Assembly: GCA_036703985.1 (NCBI GenBank)
Contig: DATNQN010000029.1
Span: 62,001 to 126,000, forward strand
Length of the DNA: 64,000 bases
DNA from: Leptolyngbyaceae cyanobacterium
GTDB taxonomy: Bacteria; Cyanobacteriota; Cyanobacteriia; Cyanobacteriales; Aerosakkonemataceae
Reading direction: 5' to 3'
Shown: positions 1 to 9,633 of the stretch, one piece after another
Numbering within the stretch: the stretch's first letter is position 1
Layout: each line of letters begins with the position of its first letter
Translations under genes and position numbers: made by a program
Notes under the pieces: model-generated
What the model was told of the DNA's origin: nothing
Seen by the model: the letters and a program-made list of their open reading frames with translations, nothing else
The model's database searches: none

Positions 1-386
1 AAGCTTTCATTTTTATTGCCCCTAGCTCCAGCAACTATTTGGTCTATTCTAATATGAAGCAAAGCCAAAAAGACGATCGGACTAAACAGGAGTTCGATCT
101 TTTTCCTGTTATGCGCTGTTGACAAAAAGCATTTTCTCTAGTAAGGCTAGAATTTGGCGATAAAAACCCTTTTCGTTTCCACTCGATCGGCTTAACTTCC
201 TTGCTAGGGCAAGATTAGGGCAAGATTAGAAGCATTGCTAATCAGAAGCAGGTATTTTCCTTGCTTACGGTAATATATAAAAAATTTTTTCCTAAGCTTC
301 CCCCCTGAGATATATTACCATCCACCTTTGGGTATACTTGGCAGAACAGCCTTTTTTTCCCACCCCAAAACTAAGGCTGGTATTAA
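1..386. other. Intergenic, no gene seen
   Basis: AT-rich sequence before the first gene. I found no coding frame with a ribosome site, no tRNA and no strong hairpin. It probably holds the promoter of the hypothetical gene that follows, but I cannot pick out a convincing -35/-10 pair. Confidence 0.5.
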
Positions 387-404
387 TTGACGAAGGTAGC
401 AAGG

Positions 405-761
405 ATGAATCCATTAGAGTTGGAACAGCAGATTGCAAAAGTAACGATGGGTATAATGACCCGTAATAGGCAGATTGCTTCAGATATTATCGCAGACTTA
501 AAAACTCAGATGAGTATTGAGGAGTTGGCGGGATTGCTCCTGATTAGTCTTGAGCGTTTGATCTGGTTTGATGGAGAGTTATTTTTTTGGACGGTAGAAA
601 ATATCATACCGATCGATATTAAACAGGAAATCAGAAAAATAATGTCAGTAAATACTTATAAAAGGTTAATTGCTAAAGGTTTAGTGCCTGGTAAAGATTT
701 TAGTGTAGATGCAAACGGTAAATTACTACAAAAACATTGTCATAGCAGTTATTTAGGTTAA
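405..761 (+). CDS. Hypothetical protein (118 aa)
   Basis: I do not recognise this protein. The frame is open from a TTG at 387, but the ATG at 405 has GAAGG about 9 nt upstream, so I place the start there. The N-terminal two thirds look helical, with a hydrophobic stretch LLLISLERLIWFDGELFFW that is too interrupted by charge to be a clear membrane segment. The C-terminus is polar and basic, ending KHCHSSYLG. There is no signal peptide or metal-binding cluster. It stands alone, about 200 bp ahead of a lipid kinase on the same strand. It is probably soluble and lineage-specific; function unknown. Confidence 0.6.
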   Translation: MNPLELEQQIAKVTMGIMTRNRQIASDIIADLKTQMSIEELAGLLLISLERLIWFDGELFFWTVENIIPIDIKQEIRKIMSVNTYKRLIAKGLVPGKDFSVDANGKLLQKHCHSSYLG

Positions 762-960
762 TTTACCCCTTTGGTGGCGAAAGATGAGGAACCTAAGGAT
801 GAAAATTAATTCTCTCTTTTGCCTGCTCTTTACCCCTCTTCCTAACCTGCTCTTTTACTTGCTCAGATCGGAAAATAATATCAGACATCAAATTATATTT
901 CTGTCATGCTAATTAGCAATACCTAAAAATAGGTTAAGCTCAGCCAAACAGGATTATTTT

Positions 961-1824
961 ATGAGCAAACGAGCATTGCTGTTAGTAAATCCCCACGCTA
1001 GAAAGGGAAAAGAAACTCGAATCGAAGCGATCGAGTGCCTAAAAGGATTAGGGTTCGATTTATTGGAAGAATCTGCTGAAAATCCCCAAAAATTGCCTCA
1101 AATTATCCGCCATTACCATAAACAGATTGACCTAGTAATAATTGGTAGCGGAGATGGTACGGTTAATGCTGCGATCGAAGGATTGCTAGAAACCAAATTA
1201 CCATTAGGTATACTGCCATCGGGAACTGCCAATAATTTAGCGAGAAATTTGAATATTCCCCAGTCTCTCCCCGCAGCTTGTCAAATTATCGCTGGTGGAA
1301 AAATTCGTTTGATTGACTTGGGTTGGGTAAATGGTAATTATTTTTTTAACGTAGCTGGATTGGGGTTAAGCACTCAAATTAATCAGCGAGTAAAAAAAAC
1401 TTGGAAGCGTCGCTGGGGAGTGCTAGCTTATGCAATAGTTGCTTTGCAAGTACTTTTACAAGCTCGACCTTTAAAAGCAGAAATTCGTTGTCATAATCAG
1501 TCTATTCCGATTAAAACTTTTCAAATCACCGTATGTAACGGTCGTTATTATGGCAGTGGCTTAATCGTAGCTGAAGATGCCACCATAGATGACGAAAGGC
1601 TTGACTTATATACCTTGCAAACTCATCACTGGTGGGAATTAATTGCTCTTTTACCTGCGATGATGCGAGGTAAAGCAGGTCGTGGCGTTCTTACTCTCCA
1701 AGGTCAAGAAATGGAAATATATACTTCTAAACCTTATGCGATCGATACTGATGGAGAATTAACAACTTTTACGCCTGCTAAATTTAGAGCGATTCCAAAA
1801 GCTTTACCTGTATTTGTACCGTAG
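961..1824 (+). CDS. Diacylglycerol kinase / YegS-like lipid kinase
   Basis: This is a lipid kinase of the DAGK catalytic family (YegS/BmrU/DgkB type), which phosphorylates a lipid such as diacylglycerol at the inner membrane face using ATP. The N-terminus has the family opening LLLVNPHARKGKE. The nucleotide-binding motif GSGDGTVNAAIEGL lies at about residues 62-75, followed by LPLGILPSGTANNLARNL. The C-terminal half is the beta-rich lobe of this fold. The length of 287 aa is usual for the family. AGGA lies about 7 nt before the ATG. The lipid substrate cannot be read from sequence. It is monocistronic; the next gene is over 300 bp away. Confidence 0.9.
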   Translation: MSKRALLLVNPHARKGKETRIEAIECLKGLGFDLLEESAENPQKLPQIIRHYHKQIDLVIIGSGDGTVNAAIEGLLETKLPLGILPSGTANNLARNLNIPQSLPAACQIIAGGKIRLIDLGWVNGNYFFNVAGLGLSTQINQRVKKTWKRRWGVLAYAIVALQVLLQARPLKAEIRCHNQSIPIKTFQITVCNGRYYGSGLIVAEDATIDDERLDLYTLQTHHWWELIALLPAMMRGKAGRGVLTLQGQEMEIYTSKPYAIDTDGELTTFTPAKFRAIPKALPVFVP

Positions 1825-2139
1825 AGCAGTATTAAAAAATAGTTTTTAATTATATCACCAAATTAAGTAATTATTGGTAATCAGGATCGATTTGTGATGC
1901 GTTACACTCCACTAACCTACCTGACAAAAGCTTGGTTCTTTTAGTCTGGGTAGTTTTTGGCCTTATTCAAACCGTACCATTGGTTTTAATCAATGGTAAA
2001 TGAATAAATAGTGTAAAACATTGATACATATTTAAAATCTGTGCCTATTGATGGAGAAAAAATCACCAGAAATCAGTAGTTAAAAATTGGTTCAAATCAG
2101 GGAATAATAAATACAGGATCAGGTTAAGGAGGCCCATTC
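1825..2139. other. Intergenic with small hairpin
   Basis: No gene seen. There is an 8-bp inverted repeat at 1975-1982/1991-1998 (TACCATTG/CAATGGTA, 8-nt loop) without a T-run. The 3' end holds the AAGGAGG ribosome site of the small gene starting at 2140, and its promoter should lie in the AT-rich part around 2000-2100. Confidence 0.5.
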
Positions 2140-2277
2140 ATGACTACCTATATTTCTTTTGGCAGCGGTCTTCAGATGTTGGCAGTTGCCTATTTGGTTT
2201 CAGCAATTGTACTAATGGCAGGTTCTTACATCTGTTATGCCGTAATTGAAAGTTTTGAACATGGAGGAAAATTTTAA
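2140..2277 (+). CDS. Small single-span membrane protein (45 aa)
   Basis: A short frame with an almost ideal ribosome site: AAGGAGG at 2126-2132, 7 nt before ATG. The product is 45 residues: a short N-terminus (MTTYISFGSGLQ), one hydrophobic segment at about residues 13-36 rich in Leu, Val, Ala and Ile with the motif AGSYICYAVI, and a polar tail ending ESFEHGGKF. This is the size and shape of the small one-helix subunits found in photosynthetic and NDH complexes, but I cannot match it to any named one (it is not PsbN, PsaM, PetN or Psb30 as I know them). A strong palindrome follows the stop, so it is likely its own transcript. Confidence 0.7.
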   Translation: MTTYISFGSGLQMLAVAYLVSAIVLMAGSYICYAVIESFEHGGKF

Positions 2278-2344
2278 TCTAATTTTGTGGGTTATTAGAG
2301 CCGCTCGATGGGCGAGCAGAGGCTTACTAATCCGTCTTAATAGT

Positions 2345-2373
2345 TAATTTTTCGCCGTTTCAGCGAAAAATTA
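2345..2373 (+). terminator. Hairpin after the 45-aa gene
   Basis: A perfect 11-bp inverted repeat, TAATTTTTCGC and GCGAAAAATTA, with a 7-nt loop, 68 bp after the stop of the small gene. A smaller hairpin, GCTCG-ATGGG-CGAGC, lies just upstream at about 2302-2316. The stem is AT-rich without a clean T-run, so it may be a terminator or an RNA-stabilising end. The rest of 2278-2703 shows no gene. Confidence 0.5.
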
Positions 2374-2703
2374 GTGCCTTTAAGCTTATGCGATCGCTTA
2401 ACTGAGTTAATCAGTCGCACTATCTTTTTTTCACATAACTGATGCTAGTTTTCCGGCTGGTAACTGCTAATGTAATAGTTTTTTCCTTTAGAGTGAGAAC
2501 TAATTATTAAGGTTGTCTCACCTTCTCAGTTACCGCCACGAAAATAAAAATCATCGGGCAACCGATTTTAAGTTTTTGGTTTCCGTCCCGATCGTAAAGA
2601 TCGCAATCAATTAAAAATTTTTAAATCTCAAATTTTGAAACCTTCTCTTCTGACGTTAAAATCTCAAATTTAAAATCGATTGACCGATGATTAATCCAAA
2701 AAA

Positions 2704-4836
2704 CTAACGTAACTGACTAGAATTAGGTCGATCGCGAGATACTGATGGATGAGGAGACGCGATTCTGAGAGGTTCTCCCAGCATCACTAACGAACAATTG
2801 AGTTGCTTGATCAACTCGGTAGTTACATCGCTAATTGCTAAACCACCTGCGGTTCTCCGGCGTTTGGAGTGCCATACTACTAAATCAGAGCTTTTAGCTG
2901 CATTGAGAATCGCTCTAGCCACATTATCATCAGGCGTAATTTGAATTTCAAAGTTATTTTCCGGTATCCATTTAGAAGCCAACAGCGCTAACTGAGAACG
3001 AGTCCAAGCAATTTTACTAGCAGAAGTTCTGCGCGAGCATACGTGCAACAAAGTCACCTGCTTTTCACTATCTTCTGCCAAAATTTTGGCAAAACCCACC
3101 GGACGCACTGCATTAGGCGTTAAATTTTCGATCGGCACTAAAATACGGTGAATATCCATCGGTGAGTTGAGCAGGCGCGTTACAGCTACCGGACAGTGGG
3201 ACGCCCACAACACGCTATCGATGACGTTTCCGAACAAACGCGCCCGCAAACCAGTACGCTGACCCCATCCCATCACGATTAAATTAGCATTTTGTTCGCG
3301 GCTAGCGCGACTGATCGCTTGGGGAATATCATCATCAATTCGCAGCAAAGGTTCTGCAGGAACGCCTAATTCTAAGCTTAGTTGAGATGCCATTGCTAAA
3401 AGCATTTCTCCTCGCTGGTAAGCTGCTTCCACTTCCGGGGAATCCATATGAGCGTAGGGTGCTTGCGCGATCGCTAAAGGCACGATTTTACCCCCCTCGT
3501 GTCGAGCCAGAAAACTGGCCAATTCAATCAAATACCGCTCAGTTTGAGGATTATAAACCGGAACCACTACCTTATAAGCAGCTTTAGCTGCTTTTTCTAG
3601 TTCTACATCCTGACTATCGGTAATATTATCCTCGAAACTAGTTTCCATTAACGGTAGCCCCACCGCCACCCGACTGGTGATTAATGGGCCCAAAGTAGCC
3701 GTCACCAACATTAAAACGATCACGCTATTGAGGACATCTTCACTCAAAAGCCTTTCACCCGCCGGATTGAGCGTCCGATAACCAACTAACGTCGCTGCTA
3801 AAGTAGCAGCTACTTGAGGCAAGGAAAGCGACCACATAGTCAGCATTTCCTGCCACCGATAACGAAAAGTTAGTTTAGCAAACAAAGCTGCCAAAAATTT
3901 ACTACTAATTAAACCTCCTACTACTGCCAACGTTAACCAAATTGAAGAAAGACTCTTCACAAAGCTAGGAATATCTATGAGCAGCCCCATATCCACAAAA
4001 AAGATCGGGATGAATAAGACGCTGCCGACAAAAATTACTTTTTCTTTAACTGGCCCTTCTCCCACTACATCATTTACTGCTAAACCAGCCAGAAAAGCAC
4101 CGACAATTTTTTCTACTCCGATTAATTGCGCTCCCAAAGCTGCTAGAAATACTACCAAAAGCACGAACAAAAATTGATTTCCTTCCTCATCACCACTGCG
4201 GCGGAAAAATTCTTTACCCAACCAATCAAAACCAAATAAAACTATTAAAGAATAAATAGTCAAGGAAACCAATAAAGTAATCAATTTGGCAATGGTAAAG
4301 TTACCTTGATGAATACCAACACAAACTGCCAAAACTAGCAAAGCACCGACATCAGTGAAAATCGTAGCACCGATAGTCACGGTAACAGCTTCGTTGTTTA
4401 CTACCCCTAAACGGCTGACAATTGGATAAGCTAACAGCGTATGAGAAGCAAACAGAGAACCGATCAAAATAGAAGCATTCCAGCCAAAACCAAAAATTCG
4501 CCCTACTATTATTCCCATAATTAGAGGTACTAAAAAAGTAAAAGTACCAAAACCAATCGAGCGATGTTTGGTTTTTTTGAACTGTTCCATATCAACTTCT
4601 AGTCCTGCCACAAACATCAGATAGACTAGTCCGATGTCTGAGAGAAGCTGCATCGTCGGCATCTTGGTTTCCAGGATCTTTAAGAAGTTTGGCCCTAATA
4701 TTACGCCTGCTACCAATAACCCGACTATTCCTGGCAAACGCAACTTCTCAAATAGAGGAGGAACGAATAAAATTACTAACAATAAAACTGCAAAAGGAAC
4801 GATCGGTTCGTGTAAAGTTTCTAAAACTGATTCCAT
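2704..4836 (-). CDS. Cation/proton antiporter (CPA2) with two USP domains
   Basis: A monovalent cation:proton antiporter of the KefB/GerN-like CPA2 family in the inner membrane. Residues about 1-400 form some 12 membrane helices with the family features LRLPGIVGLLVAGVILGPN, the acidic GLEVD segment and FTDVGALLVLAV. The C-terminal 280 residues hold two universal-stress-protein domains; the first has an ATP-binding-like pattern, GWGQRTGLRARLFGNVID. I start at the ATG at 4836; the frame is open 3 codons upstream from a TTG. The tail suggests nucleotide-linked control of ion flux, by analogy with USP proteins. The ClC gene at 43670-46339 carries a tail of the same type. Ion specificity is not readable. 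Confidence 0.88.
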   Translation of the reverse strand: MESVLETLHEPIVPFAVLLLVILFVPPLFEKLRLPGIVGLLVAGVILGPNFLKILETKMPTMQLLSDIGLVYLMFVAGLEVDMEQFKKTKHRSIGFGTFTFLVPLIMGIIVGRIFGFGWNASILIGSLFASHTLLAYPIVSRLGVVNNEAVTVTIGATIFTDVGALLVLAVCVGIHQGNFTIAKLITLLVSLTIYSLIVLFGFDWLGKEFFRRSGDEEGNQFLFVLLVVFLAALGAQLIGVEKIVGAFLAGLAVNDVVGEGPVKEKVIFVGSVLFIPIFFVDMGLLIDIPSFVKSLSSIWLTLAVVGGLISSKFLAALFAKLTFRYRWQEMLTMWSLSLPQVAATLAATLVGYRTLNPAGERLLSEDVLNSVIVLMLVTATLGPLITSRVAVGLPLMETSFEDNITDSQDVELEKAAKAAYKVVVPVYNPQTERYLIELASFLARHEGGKIVPLAIAQAPYAHMDSPEVEAAYQRGEMLLAMASQLSLELGVPAEPLLRIDDDIPQAISRASREQNANLIVMGWGQRTGLRARLFGNVIDSVLWASHCPVAVTRLLNSPMDIHRILVPIENLTPNAVRPVGFAKILAEDSEKQVTLLHVCSRRTSASKIAWTRSQLALLASKWIPENNFEIQITPDDNVARAILNAAKSSDLVVWHSKRRRTAGGLAISDVTTELIKQLNCSLVMLGEPLRIASPHPSVSRDRPNSSQLR

Positions 4837-4937
4837 AAAAAGCAATATCTAAGGGACTGGAAACTAAAGATAGGCGTTATCCTAAATTAGGTTCTTCCAT
4901 CAGAGCATCGCTGGTAAAGCCCGATAAAATTGTCTAC

Positions 4938-5585
4938 CTACGGATGGATTTGACTTAAAATCATTCTTAATCGGTCGTAATCATCCTTAAGCAATATGCT
5001 TAAATTGCGTCCGGCATTAATTAACCAAGTGCGATCGTGTTTTCGGAGTTGATAAATTTCTCGGATCGCTGCCGCACATAAAGCATCGATCGGTGCGCCG
5101 TTAACTAGCAATAAAGTTCGTAAAAAATCATATTTTTCACTAAAATTTACCACTTCTTCCGGTTCGCAACTATAAACCGCTTGATGAACTTGGGGAGGGC
5201 GGGGCGGTAAGTGCTGATAAATCAGGGGAATTCCTGGCGATGGTGCTTGATATCCTACAATTGCTGCCCGAAATTCCGTTTTCAGCATCGCAAAAATTTG
5301 CGGTTGTTCCTCTCGCAATTCTGCCAGCGTCATCCCTAACGCCCGCGCTCGATGTATGGAATCAATGGGCGTAGTAGTAGCATAATAAACTACCGCATAA
5401 ATTTGATTATCCGACTCTTCATCGATCGCCCTTACCCAACTGCCAAAAGGTGGCATCGGTGGAAAACTCAAACTATCCGGTTCTAAACATTGCGCTAAAA
5501 ATTCCGTAGTGGAAGTTTCGATTACTTCGGCAATGTGATTTGGATGCCGCTGACTAGGAGTAAATTGTGGAAGAGGAATACGCAT
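4938..5585 (-). CDS. HAS-barrel domain protein
   Basis: A 215-residue soluble protein conserved in cyanobacteria. The N-terminal part (about residues 1-110) resembles the HAS-barrel found in HerA/ATP-synthase-type proteins, with the run MPPFGSWVRA followed by a beta-rich YAVVYYATTTPI segment. The C-terminal part is helical (EKYDFLRTLLLVNGAPIDAL and further). There is no ATPase domain, so this is a stand-alone barrel. It lies about 100 bp downstream of the antiporter start on the same strand, but no function is known to me. The domain assignment is from recall of the family pattern. Confidence 0.65.
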   Translation of the reverse strand: MRIPLPQFTPSQRHPNHIAEVIETSTTEFLAQCLEPDSLSFPPMPPFGSWVRAIDEESDNQIYAVVYYATTTPIDSIHRARALGMTLAELREEQPQIFAMLKTEFRAAIVGYQAPSPGIPLIYQHLPPRPPQVHQAVYSCEPEEVVNFSEKYDFLRTLLLVNGAPIDALCAAAIREIYQLRKHDRTWLINAGRNLSILLKDDYDRLRMILSQIHP

Positions 5586-5784
5586 AATCGAAGTCTAAAG
5601 TCTAAAGTAAGTAGGTAGGCGTGAAAAAACGAAGGTAGATTTGTCGGGACGAGTTTAGTTAGAGTGTTTGATATACAACTGTTTTACTTTAATCAAAACC
5701 CACCCTGCCCATGTGCGTCGATCCATACCATCCTACTGATGAAGTCTAAAGTAAAATTGAGAACTCTTTTTTGAGTATTGAATA

Positions 5785-5834
5785 AAAACTTAGTAGTCAG
5801 AATTCATAATCGTGAATTCTGACTACTAAGTTTT
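5785..5834. repeat. 22-bp perfect inverted repeat
   Basis: Arms at 5785-5806 and 5813-5834 are perfect reverse complements of 22 bp around a 6-nt loop, beginning AAAACTTAGTAGTCAG. On the minus strand it ends in a T-run after ndhS, so it can act as a bidirectional terminator between ndhS and the HAS-barrel gene. The core GAATTCTGACT also occurs at about 28390 and 49840, so this looks like a member of a dispersed repeat family. The rest of 5586-5885 shows no gene. Confidence 0.7.
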
Positions 5835-5885
5835 CTCCTCAAATAACCAACTTATCTTAAATAAGTAATGGGTATTACCTATTTT

Positions 5886-6083
5886 CTACTTAGCTTTTTT
5901 GCGGCCTGCGGTAACTTCTACTAATTCTAATTCTGATAAACGAAAAGTAATTAGTTTATCCCAGTTACCACCTTCAAAAAGGACGGCAGCTTTACCATCG
6001 CTAACTCTTTGTACTAATCCTTGAAAACGGTAATAAATATCGCCTTCATTTTTTACTCTTACCAGAGATCCGGGTAAAATCAT
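5886..6083 (-). CDS. ndhS: NDH-1 subunit NdhS
   Basis: NdhS, the small SH3-like subunit of the cyanobacterial NDH-1 complex that docks reduced ferredoxin for cyclic electron flow at the thylakoid membrane. The 65-residue protein has the diagnostic runs [21 protein letters not shown] and [17 protein letters not shown], followed by a short basic tail (GRKKAK). The length and start fit the family. It has no membrane segment. It sits alone between rodA and the HAS-barrel gene, away from other ndh genes, as is usual for ndhS. A strong inverted repeat follows it. Confidence 0.93.
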   Translation of the reverse strand: MILPGSLVRVKNEGDIYYRFQGLVQRVSDGKAAVLFEGGNWDKLITFRLSELELVEVTAGRKKAK

Positions 6084-6187
6084 GGTGGTTTCCTTTGTTG
6101 ATTAATCGTGAAAATTTACAAGTGAAAAAAATTTATTGACACGAATCATCGAGCAATATTTATTAGCCAATGACCGATCGCGGAAAT

Positions 6188-7438
6188 CTAAAATCTCAAT
6201 CGCTGTCGGTAATTCGCTACGGATTCTACAATACCCAGCGAAATAAAATTTGTCAGCAAAGCCGAACGCCCGTAACTAACCCACGGTAGAGGAATCCCGG
6301 TCACTGGTGCAAGGCCGATCGTCATTCCAATATTCACGATGACTTGAAACACGATCATTGCTAAAACTCCGATCGCTAATAGGGAACCAAAATTATCCTT
6401 GGAATTCTCAGCAATGATTACTAAACGCCAGCAAATTAGCCAAAAAACTACCATTACAGCTAAACAGCCCACAAAACCTAACTCTTCCCCAATCGCTGAG
6501 AAAATAAAATCGGTATGCTGTTCTGGGATGAAGTGCAATTGAGTTTGAGTTCCTTGGTGAAGCCCCCGTCCCCATAATTGACCGGAACCGATCGCGATCC
6601 GTGATTGAATTAAGTGATATCCTCCTCCTAATGGGTCTTTTTCTGGTTCCAGAAACAAAATCAATCGATTTTTTTGATACTCTTTCAACAATCCCCAGAA
6701 AATATGCCCTAGTTCTCCACCCACTACATTAATCAAACACCCCCCAGCCGCACCCCACCAACGCCAAGGAATAGTGCGCCAACCAACTAGCATCATCAAC
6801 GCTGCCCAAGCAAAAAATGCTGGTAAATAGATATTAAAAAGTATCGCGGAAATCACCGGAGAAACCAGCAGCAGCAACCATCCAGGATTAGCATTAGCCC
6901 AATAAAGCATTCCGAGAACGATCGCACCAAATACCAAAGCAGTACCCAGGTCTGGCTGAATAAAAATTAACAGCCAAGGGACGGCTGTGATTGCCAAAGC
7001 TTTTGCTACCGATGGAATAGTAGAAGCACCTTTAGAATGTAAAACCGCAGCTAGGGTAATAATCACCGCTAATTTGGCAAATTCAGATGGTTGAAAATTA
7101 AAACCACCGACATTAATCCATCGTTGCGCTCCTTTGGCACTGTAACCCAGTATCATCACCGCTATTAGCAAAACATTAGTTGCACCGTAGAAGAGCCAAT
7201 GCAATTGAATCAGGTTTTCGTAGCGGGAGCGAGCTAGAATTAGTGCTAAAACAAGACCAATTCCGCTAATCAGCCAGTGCTGCCACCAATCTGTTACCGG
7301 CAGGTCTAGTTCTGTGCTGCGGATCATAATCCCGCCAAAGAAGCTAAGCCCCAAAATCAAAGATAACAGCCACCAATCTAATTCTTGCCAAGGTAATATC
7401 CAAGCTTTCCAGCGAATAGGGTTGAAGAAATTCAACAT
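6188..7438 (-). CDS. rodA: Rod-shape protein RodA (SEDS glycosyltransferase)
   Basis: A SEDS-family peptidoglycan polymerase that works with a class B penicillin-binding protein in lateral wall growth. About ten membrane helices fill the protein. Family signatures are QRWINVGGFNFQPSEFAKLA, FIQPDLGTALVFGAI and the C-terminal GIPLPWVSYGRSALLTNF. FIPEQHTDFIFSAIGEELGF is the usual SEDS periplasmic loop and helix. The frame opens at a TTG at 7501, but the ATG at 7438 gives the N-terminus MLNFFNPIRW and a normal length of 416 aa. It lies 91 bp downstream of mrp on the same strand; the pair may be co-transcribed. RodA is preferred over FtsW by the overall pattern. Confidence 0.9.
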   Translation of the reverse strand: MLNFFNPIRWKAWILPWQELDWWLLSLILGLSFFGGIMIRSTELDLPVTDWWQHWLISGIGLVLALILARSRYENLIQLHWLFYGATNVLLIAVMILGYSAKGAQRWINVGGFNFQPSEFAKLAVIITLAAVLHSKGASTIPSVAKALAITAVPWLLIFIQPDLGTALVFGAIVLGMLYWANANPGWLLLLVSPVISAILFNIYLPAFFAWAALMMLVGWRTIPWRWWGAAGGCLINVVGGELGHIFWGLLKEYQKNRLILFLEPEKDPLGGGYHLIQSRIAIGSGQLWGRGLHQGTQTQLHFIPEQHTDFIFSAIGEELGFVGCLAVMVVFWLICWRLVIIAENSKDNFGSLLAIGVLAMIVFQVIVNIGMTIGLAPVTGIPLPWVSYGRSALLTNFISLGIVESVANYRQRLRF

Positions 7439-7529
7439 AAATACTTTGAGGGAGAAAGGGGGAATGGGTAATCGGTAATAGTGTAGAAAAAATAGCACCA
7501 ATTACCAATTACTAACTACCAATTAACAA

Positions 7530-8600
7530 TTAAGCTAGTGCTGCTACAGAAACTTTGCCAGCAATTCGGCCAGCAATTTCTTTAAGGGCTTTGGCAGAGG
7601 CAGAGTCTGGCTGGGCAACTACGATCGGTAAACCGCAATCGCCACCTTCACGCAGGTTAATTTCCAGAGGAACGCAACCTAGTAAAGGTACTCCCAGTTC
7701 GGCAGCGGTCTTTTCACCACCCCCAGACCCAAAAATGTCATATTGGCGATCGGGCAAATCTGGAGGAATGAAATAACTCATATTTTCCACAATTCCCAAA
7801 ACAGGCACTCCCATTTGCTGGAACATCTTTAAACCCTTACGAGAATCCAACAAAGCCACATTTTGGGGCGTACTCACGATTACCGCACCAGCCATCGGTA
7901 CGGCTTGCACCAAAGTCAACTGGGCATCTCCCGTACCCGGAGGCATATCCACGATCAGATAATCCAACTCGCCCCACTCAACTTGATAGAGAAACTGGCG
8001 GATAATCCCGTTTAACATCGGGCCGCGCCAAATCACCGGCTGGTCTTTATCGATCAAAAATCCCATCGACACCAGTTTGACACCGTGATTAAAAGCTGGC
8101 TGTAGGACTTCCCCTTTTTCAGTTTGTTGCACCATGACCTTGGCATCTGCCAATCCCAACATAGTTGGTGCATTGGGGCCATAGATATCGGCATCGATCA
8201 AACCTACTTTCGCGCCCGACTGAGCCAAAGCTACCGCAATATTAACCGCTACGGTACTCTTGCCCACGCCACCTTTACCACTAGAGACTGCCAAAATATT
8301 TTTCACCCCAGCAATCCCAGTGCGATCGGGCAATCCTTTTTGCTGGGGTGTTTCTGCGGTCACGTCAACCACTACGTCCGTTACCCCAGATAACTGCCGG
8401 ACTGCTTTCTGGCAATCCTCCACAATAAATTCCCGCAAAGGACAAGCAGGAGTCGTCAGCACTAAGGTAAAGCTGACCTTGCCATCCTCAATCTTAATGT
8501 TGCGAATCATGTTTAATTCCACCAAACTCTTGCGAAGTTCGGGGTCTTGCACCGGGCGCAGTACTTCTAAAATTGAGTTGGCATTGAGAATGTCGGACAT
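7530..8600 (-). CDS. mrp: Mrp/HCF101-type Fe-S carrier P-loop ATPase
   Basis: A cytosolic ATPase that carries iron-sulfur clusters to apoproteins. Residues about 1-90 form the MIP18/DUF59 domain, including TPACPLREFI. The P-loop with deviant Walker A, SSGKGGVGKSTVAVN, lies at about 107-121, and YLIVDMPPGTGDAQL follows. Most bacterial Mrp proteins have a CxxC pair after the ENMSYF motif. Here ENMSYFIPPDLPDRQYDIFG has none, as in plant HCF101 and other cyanobacterial Mrp proteins as I recall them. The length of 356 aa is normal. rodA follows on the same strand. Confidence 0.92.
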   Translation of the reverse strand: MSDILNANSILEVLRPVQDPELRKSLVELNMIRNIKIEDGKVSFTLVLTTPACPLREFIVEDCQKAVRQLSGVTDVVVDVTAETPQQKGLPDRTGIAGVKNILAVSSGKGGVGKSTVAVNIAVALAQSGAKVGLIDADIYGPNAPTMLGLADAKVMVQQTEKGEVLQPAFNHGVKLVSMGFLIDKDQPVIWRGPMLNGIIRQFLYQVEWGELDYLIVDMPPGTGDAQLTLVQAVPMAGAVIVSTPQNVALLDSRKGLKMFQQMGVPVLGIVENMSYFIPPDLPDRQYDIFGSGGGEKTAAELGVPLLGCVPLEINLREGGDCGLPIVVAQPDSASAKALKEIAGRIAGKVSVAALA

Positions 8601-8938
8601 CGCGTTGTTTACCCTAGCTGTGACGGGAAATTTAAAAACTGATCTTATAAAATCTTAACGTCAGCTTGTCTGGCTTTCACCTGAAATTTCTGGGGGTCAG
8701 TATAGACAGTTTACTTGGGATGGAAAAGGTTTCTTTCCACCTAGCTTGAAGAGCGCTTGTGAGATTCTGATTTGTATTCGCACTCAAGCTAAAAACAGCT
8801 ATATGAAAAAAATTTTCCTTATTAAGCTAAGGAGAATTTGAGAAAAACATATTCTTAGCGTTAATGAAAAACAACCTGATTCCCCACATCTCCAGATCCG
8901 ATCGCCCGCTCAGCCTAAATATTCGTGTTTTATAAAGA
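8601..8938. other. Intergenic, no gene seen
   Basis: Sequence between the SRPBCC gene and mrp, both on the minus strand. It probably holds the mrp promoter. No RNA gene or strong hairpin was found. Confidence 0.45.
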
Positions 8939-9415
8939 CTATAAAGACTTTTGTTCTGCGGCATGAGCTAATTGGGTAGCCACTCGCGCTGCACTAGGCC
9001 GAATCAGCGACCAGATCAAAGGAGATAACCAGCCGCGCAAAGTAATCGAATAAGAAATTTCCGTACCACAAACAGTAGACTCCACTTTGTAAGTAATTCT
9101 TTCTTCCACTCCGGGGATCGTGAGAATCCTCACGCTTAACAATTGTTTAGGTTGTACTTGTTCGACAAAAATCCGAATCGGAATCGGAATCGAACGAGTC
9201 ACGGCTTGATAAATCAAACCCGGTTTAGCAACTAATCCCTTTGGAACATTGGTACTCGCTATTAAAGGATGCCAGGAAACATCCGCTAAATCCGTTACTT
9301 TTTGCCACAAAGCATCTACCGAAGCCGAACTGAGGACTTGATAAGTCCTTCCTAGAGAGCAGCGATACCAACGCCCTGGGGAACGATCGTTAAATTTGGA
9401 GGAAAATTTAGGCAT
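8939..9415 (-). CDS. SRPBCC / polyketide-cyclase-like protein
   Basis: A 158-residue protein of the START/SRPBCC helix-grip fold, which forms a hydrophobic pocket for lipids or aromatic ligands. The pattern TYQVLSSASVDALWQKVTDLADVSWHP is the typical first strand and helix of the fold, and the C-terminal helix is amphipathic (SAARVATQLAHAAEQ). The frame opens further upstream at 9445, but GGGAGGAG lies about 8 nt before the ATG at 9415 and decides that start. It is transcribed divergently from hemF. The ligand is unknown. Confidence 0.7.
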   Translation of the reverse strand: MPKFSSKFNDRSPGRWYRCSLGRTYQVLSSASVDALWQKVTDLADVSWHPLIASTNVPKGLVAKPGLIYQAVTRSIPIPIRIFVEQVQPKQLLSVRILTIPGVEERITYKVESTVCGTEISYSITLRGWLSPLIWSLIRPSAARVATQLAHAAEQKSL

Positions 9416-9633
9416 TACGGCACTCCTCCCGTGGTTACCATCCAAAGCAGCCTATAATAGGCCAGTGTGTATTGGATAACATCCACCTATAGAAGATTTT
9501 TGTCAACAACCGCCGACGATGATGTAAGTACGGCGAAAATGCTTTATCCGGGAAGACCCGATTCGAGTTAATCTAAAGACTCTCGGACAATTTAATGTTC
9601 TGTTCCACTCTAATTAAATGGCTTTTTTGAATT

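Noticed and set aside
7530-8600. ParA/MinD-type partition ATPase
   Set aside because: The N-terminal MIP18 domain and ENMSYF motif mark an Mrp-type Fe-S carrier.
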